A stretch of DNA of 37,160 nucleotides from contig SABV01000008.1 of NCBI GenBank assembly GCA_009928855.1, positions 1-37,160 on the forward strand, written 5' to 3'. Positions 8,401 through 17,358 of this stretch are shown one piece after another. The notes under the pieces are model-generated. The model worked only from the letters and a program-made list of their open reading frames with translations, did no database searches and had not been told where the DNA came from. Position 1 is the stretch's first letter. Each line of letters starts with the position of its first letter. Both the position numbers and the translations under genes were made by a program. Source of the stretch: Erysipelotrichia bacterium. Its GTDB lineage: Bacteria; Muiribacteriota; Ozemobacteria; Ozemobacterales; Ozemobacteraceae.

Positions 8401-10298
8401 TTGAAAAAGCGCTTGATGAATATCTCAAAGTAGCTGAAATCAATGAAGAGCGCACAGATGCTCTGGTAAGACTCGGCAAAATTTACAGTTCCCTCGAAAA
8501 ATGGGAAGATGCAGCACGCTTTTATAATCGCGTCTTTGAAACAGACCCGCGCAACTCAATCATCCACTTCGAACTTGGCAAGGTTTATGACCACCTTAAT
8601 CGTCTGACTGACGCCCTCAAAGAATTTGAAGCAGCCCTGGAAGGCGAGCCCAATAATCCCGAAATTCTTACGCATATTGGCTTGATTCATCGCAAACAGG
8701 GCAATCTGGATATGGCCATAGAGCGCTTTAACCGTGCTATTCAGATTGACGCAACCAATCCTCTGCCGCATCGAGAACTGGCAATGGCCTACATAAATAA
8801 GGGCCGTGTCGATAAAGCAATTGGAGAATTCAAAGAAGCACTGAATTACGAGCCTGGCAACATCACTGTCAATACAGAACTGGCAAAAGCTTATGCCAGC
8901 CAGGGAATCATCGACGAAGCAATAGAAGCCTATCGCAAAGTTATTTCCATTGATCCTCGCAATTCGGCAGCCCATTTTGAACTTGGCCTCATTTATTCGA
9001 CCCAGGGCCAGAATGACAGTGCCATAAGTGAATTCAAAACCGTAATTGGACTTGCACCGGAACACAGACGGGCACACCTTGAACTCGGGCGTCATCTGCG
9101 CGACACAGGCCGCACTGAAGAGGCAATCGACGAGTTCGAACAGGCAAGCCGCCTTGACCCTGAAAATGCAAGCATCTACTATGAACTCGGCGAGATCTAT
9201 TATCTTCGCGAAGAGCATCAGGATGCCATGAATATGTTCAATAAGGCGCTGAAGCTTCAGGGAGACTATGTTGAAGCATACCAGAAGCTTGGCAGCATAC
9301 ATGCGTCTCTCGAAGAATGGAGTGAGGCGCGGGGTTATCTTGAAAAAGCCGTAGCACTCGAAGCAGAGAACTATGTCGTATACAAGGAGCTTGGCGAAGT
9401 ATGCGAAAAGCTTGGTGATACACAGGGTGCGATCAGTTCGTTTGAAAAAGCTCTTGAATTCAAGCCGGGTGATTTAAACATCATTTATCGACTTGGCGCA
9501 CAATACAAACAGAACGGAAATTTTGATGGCATGGTCACTCTATACGGACATGCTGTAGAAGCCGCTCCCAAAAACGCCCTTTTCTACTTTGAACTTGGCG
9601 AAGCTTATTACGGCAGAGGTCAGCAAAACGAGGCCATCACGAATTTTGAGCAGGCACTTAGTCTCAATGAAAATCTTATCGAATGTATTTATGCTCTTGG
9701 CGGCATTTTCTGGGAAAACCAGAGCTTTGAAAAAATGGTAAGGCTCTACAAAAAAGCCATAAATCGTTATCCGACAAACAGCAAGGCCCACTTTGAGCTA
9801 GGAAAAGCTTATTATAAACTGCTCAAGATTGGTGAGGCCATTGATGAGTTCAAGAAAGTAATAAATCTCGACTCTAACCACCCGGAAGTCTATTTCGAAC
9901 TTGGGCGACTCTATTTCGACAATGGAATGCTTAAAGAAGCCGCTGAAATTCTAGAAAAAGCAGTGGCAATAACCCCTGAAAACGGCGAAGCTTTCTTTCT
10001 TCTGGGTAAAACCTACGAAGGACTCAATGAAAAACACAAGGCGACCGAAGCATTCAAGAGCGCCAAGGGCCAAATGGAAGAGAACTATGAAGTTCTGCTC
10101 AGGGTTGGGGCCGATTGTCTCGAAAAAGAAGCCTTTGCAGATGCATTGAAAGAGTTACAAAAGGCCTCTGAATTCGCCGAAGCCGGCTCAATGGTATATT
10201 TTCTGCTTGGAAAAGCCTATCGAGGGCTGGGACAGAATGAAGAAGCGGTAAAAGCGTTCGAAAAAGCTGATGAACTAATGGAAACCGAAGAAAAATGA
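5454..10298 (+). CDS. Giant tetratricopeptide-repeat protein (1614 aa) with N-terminal Cys-containing motif
   Basis: Dozens of TPR units (…HFELGKVYDHLNRLTDALKEFEAALEGEPNNPE…). Start overlaps ftsK stop (ATGA). N-terminus CPFLSRLREDNQPGGSCIQEQCMFYHTQDSRCIF. Confidence 0.93.
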   Translation: MTKEICPFLSRLREDNQPGGSCIQEQCMFYHTQDSRCIFLEIGSASHEYLDSLKRLAEQNELMLMKDRVSAFSADEKNERVRLYMNQAGVYKNKGNFAKALLDYKKSLILDPENPAIHKALGDIYSVQGILDESISSYRQSLKGLPEDGETWIRLILQYRALWSNLPDTEHRYKEIIAKLREELRIVESESIANCIIGNAYLILHSQDSDKFIDQRKEAQTLLERAVEINPANLWANLGIKDIKIYDADFDGALGQLLSALKHMPEDPRLNFELGECYLLSQAEHAMIAGDALTKAYESYRKVLDLSPGYAPAYFRMGYIAEQKANYDQAIDYYQQGININPTNIFAHFRLGKIHLLMGMYELAVTRFKEVIDLSKNRVHDIYQEGYLFNKLRFFKEANALGAWIELGKIYVKRRQYDEAFEAFQKALDIDKSSPLAIMNQIDLYKIRTAESKDTETLYNKYIEQYKNSAMVDFQNPVSHFALAYACQILPSVLPEKQEERLEEALNGYQMAINLTPDFKWAYWGLKNSYLAAVEDSVPLFDQALEACKLVTELDPEDPRAYYETGDVYRKMGNLAMAMDCFIKAAEKDKTYIPAYLNMAEIKFTEQKAEEAIKLYQKVIRINPNFAQGYYELGRVYKETHENEKALANLRKAIELDIDYTEAHFAIGEICFEENQDEIARIRFTRVVELARSHAKAHYYLGLLHYRNGRYQQAIEEFNTAIDLSHQPSRIQFDLARLYADAGNWAEAKKILEIVLAAEPGFVNAAIQYAQTLEHLDMIKEAEEEYLRALELSPECLAAHESLAKLYESTSQIYKAEDELRKVVVIKPDHVEAQMSLAKIYIIRDLHDKALDALHTVVDIKPDIFEVHLELGRLYHHKHALPKAVESYTSAISIKPGAPQAHVELAEVYLDMDKSANAIKEFTLALEIDPSLVEALANLGDLYNISEQYELAGNCYRRLVELDPQNHSARFRLAETYYHCGQLEKALDEYLKVAEINEERTDALVRLGKIYSSLEKWEDAARFYNRVFETDPRNSIIHFELGKVYDHLNRLTDALKEFEAALEGEPNNPEILTHIGLIHRKQGNLDMAIERFNRAIQIDATNPLPHRELAMAYINKGRVDKAIGEFKEALNYEPGNITVNTELAKAYASQGIIDEAIEAYRKVISIDPRNSAAHFELGLIYSTQGQNDSAISEFKTVIGLAPEHRRAHLELGRHLRDTGRTEEAIDEFEQASRLDPENASIYYELGEIYYLREEHQDAMNMFNKALKLQGDYVEAYQKLGSIHASLEEWSEARGYLEKAVALEAENYVVYKELGEVCEKLGDTQGAISSFEKALEFKPGDLNIIYRLGAQYKQNGNFDGMVTLYGHAVEAAPKNALFYFELGEAYYGRGQQNEAITNFEQALSLNENLIECIYALGGIFWENQSFEKMVRLYKKAINRYPTNSKAHFELGKAYYKLLKIGEAIDEFKKVINLDSNHPEVYFELGRLYFDNGMLKEAAEILEKAVAITPENGEAFFLLGKTYEGLNEKHKATEAFKSAKGQMEENYEVLLRVGADCLEKEAFADALKELQKASEFAEAGSMVYFLLGKAYRGLGQNEEAVKAFEKADELMETEEK

Positions 10299-10373
10299 CA
10301 AACAGCGCGAACAATTTGCGGCAGCACGACAATAAAACAAAGAAATTGCAACAGCAGGTAAGGAGACATCCGA

Positions 10374-13300
10374 ATGATTAACCGCTGGGAAATCCTTCTG
10401 GAAAAAGGGCAGACATATTATGATCTGCAAAACTATGAAAAGGCCAGCGCCACGCTTGATAAAGTTCTGCAGGAAAAACCCGACTTTGTGCCGGCAATCA
10501 AATTGCTTGCAGATTGTCAAAAGCTTTCCGGGAATAAAACAGAAGCTATCAGGGCGTTTGAAAAGGTTATTGAACTTTCGCCATCGGATGCGCCAGCTCT
10601 GAGCTCGCTGGGATCGCTGTTTCTTGAAACAGGTCAGACAGACAAAGCAATTGAAATATACAATAAAGCAATTTCGCTCGAACCCGATAACAAGCAGTTG
10701 TTATTCGACCTTGGGCAGCTTTATCTGCAGCGCAACACCATAGAGCAGGCTGAAAGGTTTTTTAATAAAGCGCTTGAGCTTGATCCGGATTTTTTTAGAG
10801 CAATAATTGAACTGGCTCGCCTCAAAATCACGGCTAATGATATCGATGGTGCGATCTCTCTGTATCAGAAAGCCATGGAACTAGACACAGATAACGCCTC
10901 TCTGCACGCCGAACTTGGTGAAGCTTATGAATTCAATGGTCAATATAATGATGCCGCCATGGAATACAAAAAAGCAGAATATCTTGACCCGAACAACCCG
11001 GCGATTCATTTTAAGCTGGGAAAAGACCTCGAATCACGCGGTAAATACGAGGAGGCGCTGGAAAAATACCAGGCGGTAAAAGAGCTGGACGCCAACAACG
11101 TAGAGCTTTACTACCGATGCGGGAAGCTTTATCAACGTCTGGACATGATCAACGACGCCCTCCGGGAATTCGAAGCAATTGCCAGAATGAAGCCGGACTG
11201 GCTTGAAATAAGGTTTGAACTTGCCAGTCTTTATGGTGAAAGAGGCGAGTATGATCTTCAGATAAAAGAATTTGAGGCCATTGCAGCTCACGACACCTCG
11301 TCGCCAGATGTCATGAAAAATCTCGCTGCTTCTTATGCAGCCAACGGAGAGCTTGACAAAGCAATCGATTGTTACAATCAAGCTCTGGCATCTATTCCAG
11401 GAGATTATGAAACGCTGGAACGGCTATATGAAGTTATACTTGCCGGCGGGGATGCCACAAACTGTCTTGAAGCACTTGAGGCTCTCAGCCTCAGCCGTTC
11501 AGATGATCCTGAGCTTGCTTTAATTATTGCGCGTGCCTATGGCGAAAAAGGAATGATAGAAGAAGCAAATGCCTTTTACATGAGGGTTCTGGAGCTGGAT
11601 CCAGACAGGCACGATATCAAGGGTGAACTTCGCCTTATTTACCGCAGTAAAGGCATGGTCAATGAAGAAATCGACGCCATCAACACCCTTCTTGAGTCAG
11701 ACTCTGCAAACATTGAATTATTGAAAGATCTTCAGGAACTTCAACTAAAAACGGGAAAAGAGCGCGAAGCCATCAACACCCTGCTGCGCCTGCATCAATT
11801 ATCCCCGTCTGCCAACTGGCTTTCAATGCTTGGCAAAATATATATAAAACTCGGATTTATAAATGAAGCCGTCACTTCATTGCAGCAAGCGCTGCAATTA
11901 AACCCTGAAGATACAACCCCTCATGAAACTCTTGCTGAAGTTTATAAACAGCGTGGCATGAACGAAGACGCCATACGCTCATACAACATTATTATTCAGC
12001 GCAATCCCGACAATCTAAAGGCCCACCTTGACCTTGGTGAACTCTACAAAGCGCTTGGAAGAACACATGACCAGATAGCCTCTCTTAAGCAAGCTATCGC
12101 ACTGGGCGTCACCGACCCAAGACTTCTGCTGGAACTCGGAAGTCTTTTGTTACAAGAAGGCGACAGCGAAAATGGCCTGGCCTACCTGGAACAAGCCAAA
12201 GACGCTTCACAAGGCTCAGACGCGATTATCAACAATCTGATAGACGTTTATCTATTACGCAACTTTCACCAGGAAGCTCTCAGCGAAATAGAAAACTTGC
12301 GTCAGCGCAATCCGGAAAACGTCGCTCTTTACCTCAAAATGGCGCGTATTTACCAGAGTCGCCAGATGTTTGAAGAAGCCCTTGAAATACTTAATCAAGC
12401 AAGAATGGTTGCGCCACAGGACATCTCGATAACGATAGAAATATCTCGACTGTATATGGCTGCCGGGGACTATCACCGCGTCATAGAAATTCTTCAGGAT
12501 GCCCGCCAGACTCAGCCAGGTAATAACGAAATAGGTTCGATAATTTCTGAGGCATATGCCCACTCTGGAGACCATGAAATGGCGATAATGGAACTCAAAA
12601 CCATTATAGCCAAAGATCCCGACAATGTAGATGCCCGCATACAGCTGGGCCGGGTTTATTCGATAAGCAATATGATCGACCAGGCCACGATGATGTTCAA
12701 AAGCATTATCACAGACCATGCAGACAATGCTCTCGCCAGAGTGGAACTAGGGCGCATATACCTGAACATGGGCAAGGCCTACAGCGACAACAATCTGCTT
12801 GAATCTGGCGTTGCAGAGCTCAAGGCAGCGCTGAAAATAGACAATAACTGCCTGAGTGCTCACTTCGAACTTGGGACTGCCTATAATGATTCAGACAGAG
12901 TCGATGAAGCCCTTGTCGAGTTCACAAAAGTGCTCGAGCTCGACCCGCTGCACATTGCCGGCAAAGAATATTACAATTCACTGATAAACATAAAACTGGA
13001 TTCTCAGACAAACGATGCCATCAAACAGGCTCGAATCTTTACAGAACGAGGCATGTTTAAAAATGCCATCGTCGAATACGAAAAAGCCATTGAAATTCAG
13101 CCACAGAACCATGTCGCATGGTATGAGCTTGGCAACCTGCATTTCGAAACAGAGTCATACCAGAAGGCACTCGAAGCTCTTCAGAAAGCCAAAGAAATAA
13201 ACCCGGAGCAACCGGAAATATATATTTCACTGGCACAGACTTTTATCAAAACCGACCAGCCCGACGAAGCGTCTATCGAGCTGCAAGAATTGCTGGGCAT

Positions 13301-14981
13301 GTTCCCTGATCATTTTAACGGCCTTTATATGCTCGGAAAAATATTTCAGGAAAAGGGCTGGGCAGACGAAGCCATCGAAAAATATGAAGCTGCCTATGCA
13401 ATCGTTCCTACCGAGATTGAGCCGATTCTGCAGCTCGGCATTCTGCGCAGGGATCGAAATGAATACGACGAAGCAAGAATGTGGTTTCAGAAGGTTATCG
13501 AGCTTGATGCCGGTAATAGCGTGGCATCCGACTTTTTCGCCAATCTATCAGCCTCTCAGCGAAGTCAGGAAATAGACGAAGCTTTTGCCAAGGCGGCGGA
13601 AGCAGAGAACTCAGGCGATGTCGATACCGCGATCATGCACTACGACAGCATAATAGATCTCGACAACCACAATCTGGATGCGAGATTCAAGCTCGGCACC
13701 CTGTATGAATCAAAAAACATGTTCGACGAAGCCGCCTTTGAATACGAACAGGCACTCGAAATAGACAAAACGGCCAGATACAAGGAGCTGCCTCTGCGAC
13801 TTGGCAACCTTCACGTTCGCAAAGGAAAAATTGTCGAAGCAGTGCAATCGCTGACAATCGCGAAAAAATACTTTCCAACCAATGTTGATATCCGCATAGA
13901 ACTGATTACTCAACTCAAATTCAAGGCACTAAACAATTTCGCTTCAGCCGAAGAACTCGAAGAAATCAATCAGACAATCAGGGCAGCAGTAGCAGATGGT
14001 CAGAACTTCTGCGACTGGATAGAGCTGGGGCTGTTCATTTCAAAAGGCCTGGACGCCTCTATTGATGAAGAAAGCGCCATTTCACAATCGATCGAATGTT
14101 TCCAGAAAGTTCTCGATATGGACCCGAACAATATTTTTGCCATGACAGAACTGGCAAAAGTTTATCATCGCCGCAACATGCTTAACGAAGTAGAAACCAT
14201 CTACAAACAGATTCTCGAAAAAGACCCAGAAAGCAGCTATGTTCACAAAAAGCTTGCTGATCTCTACCATGCGCTGAACAGATTTGCAGAAGCTCTGTCT
14301 GAGTTGCGACAGCTGCTTGAAATTGAGCCGCTCAACGGCGATTATCACATGAAAATTATCGATATCAGCAAAGAAATGCTTGCGAAGGCTCAAGACAGAG
14401 ATCGTCAACTTCTTGCACTCCTCAAAGAGTATCAGACGCGCGCCGAATCGAACCCCAAAGACACCATGTCAAATTTCAGTCTCGGCTATGCGTTTATAAC
14501 TCTTGGCTCAGGGTTTACTCCGACTGAAGAAGAGCAGCAAAAAGCTGTTTACTACTTCAAGCTTGCGAATAGCTGCGATCCGAACAATCTATGGCCATAC
14601 TGGGGTCTTAAAATTGTTTACAGCAAACAGTCGATCAGTGGTAAGCGCATGTATGACGAAGCAATTGCCATTTGTCGCAAGGCTCTTAAAGCGGACGAAA
14701 ATAGTCCCCGGGCTCACTATGAACTCGGTGAAGCCTACAACGAGAACTATGATGTCAATATGAAAAACGAAGCGATGCAGGAATACCGAAAGGCAATTCA
14801 GCTTGATCCCAACTATATCGAAGCCCACTTCAGACTCGCAAGCATTTACAGGGTAAAAAACATGTATGATCGAGCCAGCGAAGAATACAATAAAGTAATA
14901 GAACTTGATCCAACCGGATCACTGGCCAATGACGCCAAGCGCTCGCTCGTTCATATTGAGAGATCAAAGGGCGAAAGCTGA
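10374..14981 (+). CDS. Giant tetratricopeptide-repeat protein (1535 aa)
   Basis: Nearly entire protein is TPR units from residue ~1 (INRWEILLEKGQTYYDLQNYEKASATLDKVLQEKPDFVPA…); SD AAGGAG upstream of ATG. Confidence 0.93.
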   Translation: MINRWEILLEKGQTYYDLQNYEKASATLDKVLQEKPDFVPAIKLLADCQKLSGNKTEAIRAFEKVIELSPSDAPALSSLGSLFLETGQTDKAIEIYNKAISLEPDNKQLLFDLGQLYLQRNTIEQAERFFNKALELDPDFFRAIIELARLKITANDIDGAISLYQKAMELDTDNASLHAELGEAYEFNGQYNDAAMEYKKAEYLDPNNPAIHFKLGKDLESRGKYEEALEKYQAVKELDANNVELYYRCGKLYQRLDMINDALREFEAIARMKPDWLEIRFELASLYGERGEYDLQIKEFEAIAAHDTSSPDVMKNLAASYAANGELDKAIDCYNQALASIPGDYETLERLYEVILAGGDATNCLEALEALSLSRSDDPELALIIARAYGEKGMIEEANAFYMRVLELDPDRHDIKGELRLIYRSKGMVNEEIDAINTLLESDSANIELLKDLQELQLKTGKEREAINTLLRLHQLSPSANWLSMLGKIYIKLGFINEAVTSLQQALQLNPEDTTPHETLAEVYKQRGMNEDAIRSYNIIIQRNPDNLKAHLDLGELYKALGRTHDQIASLKQAIALGVTDPRLLLELGSLLLQEGDSENGLAYLEQAKDASQGSDAIINNLIDVYLLRNFHQEALSEIENLRQRNPENVALYLKMARIYQSRQMFEEALEILNQARMVAPQDISITIEISRLYMAAGDYHRVIEILQDARQTQPGNNEIGSIISEAYAHSGDHEMAIMELKTIIAKDPDNVDARIQLGRVYSISNMIDQATMMFKSIITDHADNALARVELGRIYLNMGKAYSDNNLLESGVAELKAALKIDNNCLSAHFELGTAYNDSDRVDEALVEFTKVLELDPLHIAGKEYYNSLINIKLDSQTNDAIKQARIFTERGMFKNAIVEYEKAIEIQPQNHVAWYELGNLHFETESYQKALEALQKAKEINPEQPEIYISLAQTFIKTDQPDEASIELQELLGMFPDHFNGLYMLGKIFQEKGWADEAIEKYEAAYAIVPTEIEPILQLGILRRDRNEYDEARMWFQKVIELDAGNSVASDFFANLSASQRSQEIDEAFAKAAEAENSGDVDTAIMHYDSIIDLDNHNLDARFKLGTLYESKNMFDEAAFEYEQALEIDKTARYKELPLRLGNLHVRKGKIVEAVQSLTIAKKYFPTNVDIRIELITQLKFKALNNFASAEELEEINQTIRAAVADGQNFCDWIELGLFISKGLDASIDEESAISQSIECFQKVLDMDPNNIFAMTELAKVYHRRNMLNEVETIYKQILEKDPESSYVHKKLADLYHALNRFAEALSELRQLLEIEPLNGDYHMKIIDISKEMLAKAQDRDRQLLALLKEYQTRAESNPKDTMSNFSLGYAFITLGSGFTPTEEEQQKAVYYFKLANSCDPNNLWPYWGLKIVYSKQSISGKRMYDEAIAICRKALKADENSPRAHYELGEAYNENYDVNMKNEAMQEYRKAIQLDPNYIEAHFRLASIYRVKNMYDRASEEYNKVIELDPTGSLANDAKRSLVHIERSKGES

Positions 14982-15005
14982 CCCACAGCATCTTTACCAG
15001 AGCAA

Positions 15006-15046
15006 AACAACCCCTGATGAAAAATTCATTCAGGGGTTGTTTTTTA
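15006..15046 (+). terminator. Rho-independent terminator of the uppP-ftsK-TPR-TPR cluster
   Basis: AACAACCCCTGA...TCAGGGGTTGTT (12 bp stem, 15006-15017/15030-15041) followed by T-run TTTTTT. Confidence 0.88.
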
Positions 15047-15145
15047 TCCCGACATTATTGACTTTATACAACAAACCAGAGTATCCTTGCCCGGAAAAAC
15101 AGGCTTAAACTATTTACGATCAATCATCAAAAAAGGAAACCCCTT

Positions 15146-15787
15146 ATGAAAACATACAGAAATCTTGCACGAAAATCAGGCGCCGGGCTGGTTATTGCGA
15201 TAATGTTCATGCTGTTGATCCCTTGCTTACTCACAGCAGAAACAGAGGGCAAATATAAAGTTCCGCAAAACTCTCTGAGCTATTTTTTGCAGGCTCCCGC
15301 AGCGGATGCCTCAAAGACCGAAGTCCCCGAAAGCACTGCAAAAGAGGTTGTTCAAACACAAACAGTCGCCGAAACCCAGACTAACAAAGAGCCTGCTGCA
15401 ATAGTCGAGCTTGGCAATTTCACAGAAGCCCCGCCGGTACAGCTGCCAGAAACTGCAATCATCGAATCAGCAGCCCCTGTTGCAGAAGGAACCACAGAAA
15501 TACCAACAATATCTTCACCCTTACCGGAAACAGAAACCCCGGCGAATGCTGCTCCAATTTCTATTGATGCGCCTCAACCTCTGTCTGTCGAAGCGTCTGT
15601 TGAGCAGAAAGATGTTGCACCACTATTTTCGATGGCACTGGCCAAGATGCAGCAAACAAAAGCACATCGTCAGGCTGAAGCAGAAAGACTTGGAATTGTA
15701 TTACCAAGCCAGGGCGGAGACATCGCAAGCGTATCGCCGGCCTTAAGCAAAATACAACAGACAATCAGAACTATAATAAACCGCTAG
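15146..15787 (+). CDS. Small secreted or membrane-anchored protein of unknown function
   Basis: N-terminal hydrophobic segment (GAGLVIAIMFMLLIPCLLTAETEG), Pro/Ala/Thr-rich centre, C-terminal ALAKMQQT...ALSKIQQT; upstream AAGGAAA SD. Confidence 0.75.
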   Translation: MKTYRNLARKSGAGLVIAIMFMLLIPCLLTAETEGKYKVPQNSLSYFLQAPAADASKTEVPESTAKEVVQTQTVAETQTNKEPAAIVELGNFTEAPPVQLPETAIIESAAPVAEGTTEIPTISSPLPETETPANAAPISIDAPQPLSVEASVEQKDVAPLFSMALAKMQQTKAHRQAEAERLGIVLPSQGGDIASVSPALSKIQQTIRTIINR

Positions 15788-15795
15788 GCTGAATC

Positions 15796-17109
15796 TCAGT
15801 CGCCATAACCGCCAACAAATAAACTGTCAAAAGGCTGTAACTTGATATTGTGGCGCGGATCGTCTTCCATGGCCAACTTAAGGTTTATTTCCATGTGACT
15901 GAATTTGAGCTGCCCATCGACGAGCTCACGCCTGAAAAGATCAGCTTCTGAAAAGCCATTGGCCTGAATCCCGCCGCATGCTTCAACGACAGACTTAACA
16001 GTCATATCAGGTTCAAACGACAGAGTAGAAGGCTTATCTACAAGACCTTCAACAGAAACTGGCGCGACTTTCTCTATCCATTCGCGTGCAAACAGAACCA
16101 CCCGGTCACCCGGCCTCAAAAAAATATCACGTTTTTTATCACCACCAAGAACCGCTGCCGGAGAAAAATTAAGCACATCATATTCACCGTTGGCCGAGCC
16201 TTCACGTAAAATCTCTGCATATTCCAGCGCGACCTTTTCATGGTCCGAAAACTCTTTCAGAACATCAGACAACTGCAACTCCCTGCTACAGACGAACCGC
16301 TGCGGGCTCCCCAGCCCCTCCAGGGTCACATAGCCCTGCCGATCGGCCTCCAGCTTTGTGACGTTTATTTCGTCATCAGCAAGAACAGGCAACTCAAGAA
16401 TTTTTTCATTAACACCCACCTCAGCGCCAAAAAATACGCGACGTGAGCCATTAACAAACCTCAGAATTTCGAGTTTATGAACAGCAGCAGGATCACTGAA
16501 ACCTCCGGCCATAGCAACGACCTGCCCCAGAGTCATTTCTTCGGGCCTGAACTCGTAAACGGCAGGATGACTGACCGCACCGGTAATTTTAGCGCGCGGC
16601 CCGGCAAGATGCACAAGAATCGATTCACCACCGTTAAAGACAAAATCATTACCAGGAGCCGTCTGACGAATAAAATCATACAAATCAAACTCTCCAAGCG
16701 ACTTGCCTCCGGCAAAGACTTCCACGCGCCTCATGCTTCCAGAAACCTTTGGCCCACCAGCTGCAAGAACAGCAGCAAGCAAATTCACCCGACCGCCAAG
16801 CTCAAATTCACCCGGACAGTTAACTTCGCCCATAACAACAAAGGCGGTGTTTTCTTCAGCAACCCGTGAATCAAGCAAAGCACTGGCAGCATCAGCCATT
16901 TCCGAAAATCCGTATACCTCGCTGGCAGAAAAGCTCAAGACGCTTTCGGTCTGCTTTTTAAGCAGAGCCGAGTCGTTTTTTACGATTTCATGCAATTCTT
17001 TTTTTTCAGCACTGGCAGCGCAAAGCACAGATGGCGAAGCCATCATAACGGCAACCAGAGACATGCTCAGCCTGCTACGCAAAAATCTGACAGCAAGATT
17101 TTTTTTCAT
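15796..17109 (-). CDS. SLBB-domain exported protein (polysaccharide-export-like, no obvious PES domain)
   Basis: Signal peptide, then repeated SLBB-like units: VMGEVNCPGEFELGGRVNLLAAVLAAGG, ITGAVSHPAVYEFRPEEMTLGQVVAMAGGF, VEGLVDKPSTLSFEPDMTVKSVVEACGGI. Confidence 0.8.
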   Translation of the reverse strand: MKKNLAVRFLRSRLSMSLVAVMMASPSVLCAASAEKKELHEIVKNDSALLKKQTESVLSFSASEVYGFSEMADAASALLDSRVAEENTAFVVMGEVNCPGEFELGGRVNLLAAVLAAGGPKVSGSMRRVEVFAGGKSLGEFDLYDFIRQTAPGNDFVFNGGESILVHLAGPRAKITGAVSHPAVYEFRPEEMTLGQVVAMAGGFSDPAAVHKLEILRFVNGSRRVFFGAEVGVNEKILELPVLADDEINVTKLEADRQGYVTLEGLGSPQRFVCSRELQLSDVLKEFSDHEKVALEYAEILREGSANGEYDVLNFSPAAVLGGDKKRDIFLRPGDRVVLFAREWIEKVAPVSVEGLVDKPSTLSFEPDMTVKSVVEACGGIQANGFSEADLFRRELVDGQLKFSHMEINLKLAMEDDPRHNIKLQPFDSLFVGGYGD

Positions 17110-17127
17110 AAGTATTTCTCTCCCACA

Positions 17128-17154
17128 ATAGAGTAAAAATCAGTTTTACTCTAT
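17128..17154 (-). repeat. Perfect 11-bp inverted repeat in the SLBB gene leader
   Basis: ATAGAGTAAAA-ATCAG-TTTTACTCTAT, ending a few nt upstream of the GGGAG SD of the minus-strand SLBB gene. Confidence 0.7.
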
Positions 17155-17358
17155 AAGATTTCGGTTGATTCTCGCAAATCATAAGCTTAAAAATCTCTCA
17201 AAAGAAACAGGCCATTTATATATCATATTTTAATTAAGTTAATCAACATAATGTTTTGATTATCACAATTTAATTAAATAAATTTATATAAGTTTACTTT
17301 TTGCAAAGCCTGCTGTCGTTATCTTACTTGCCTTTTATCAACGGGAATTGTATTCTAT

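Noticed and set aside
5454-14981. Repetitive DNA resembling a tandem-repeat or CRISPR-like array
   Set aside because: The periodicity is ~102 nt (34 codons) and degenerate at DNA level, i.e. TPR protein repeats; no conserved direct repeats with unique spacers.
15787-15796. Missing terminator between convergent genes (only 8 nt apart)
   Set aside because: No hairpin visible, but such tight convergent ends are common and could be Rho-dependent; not enough to report as unusual.
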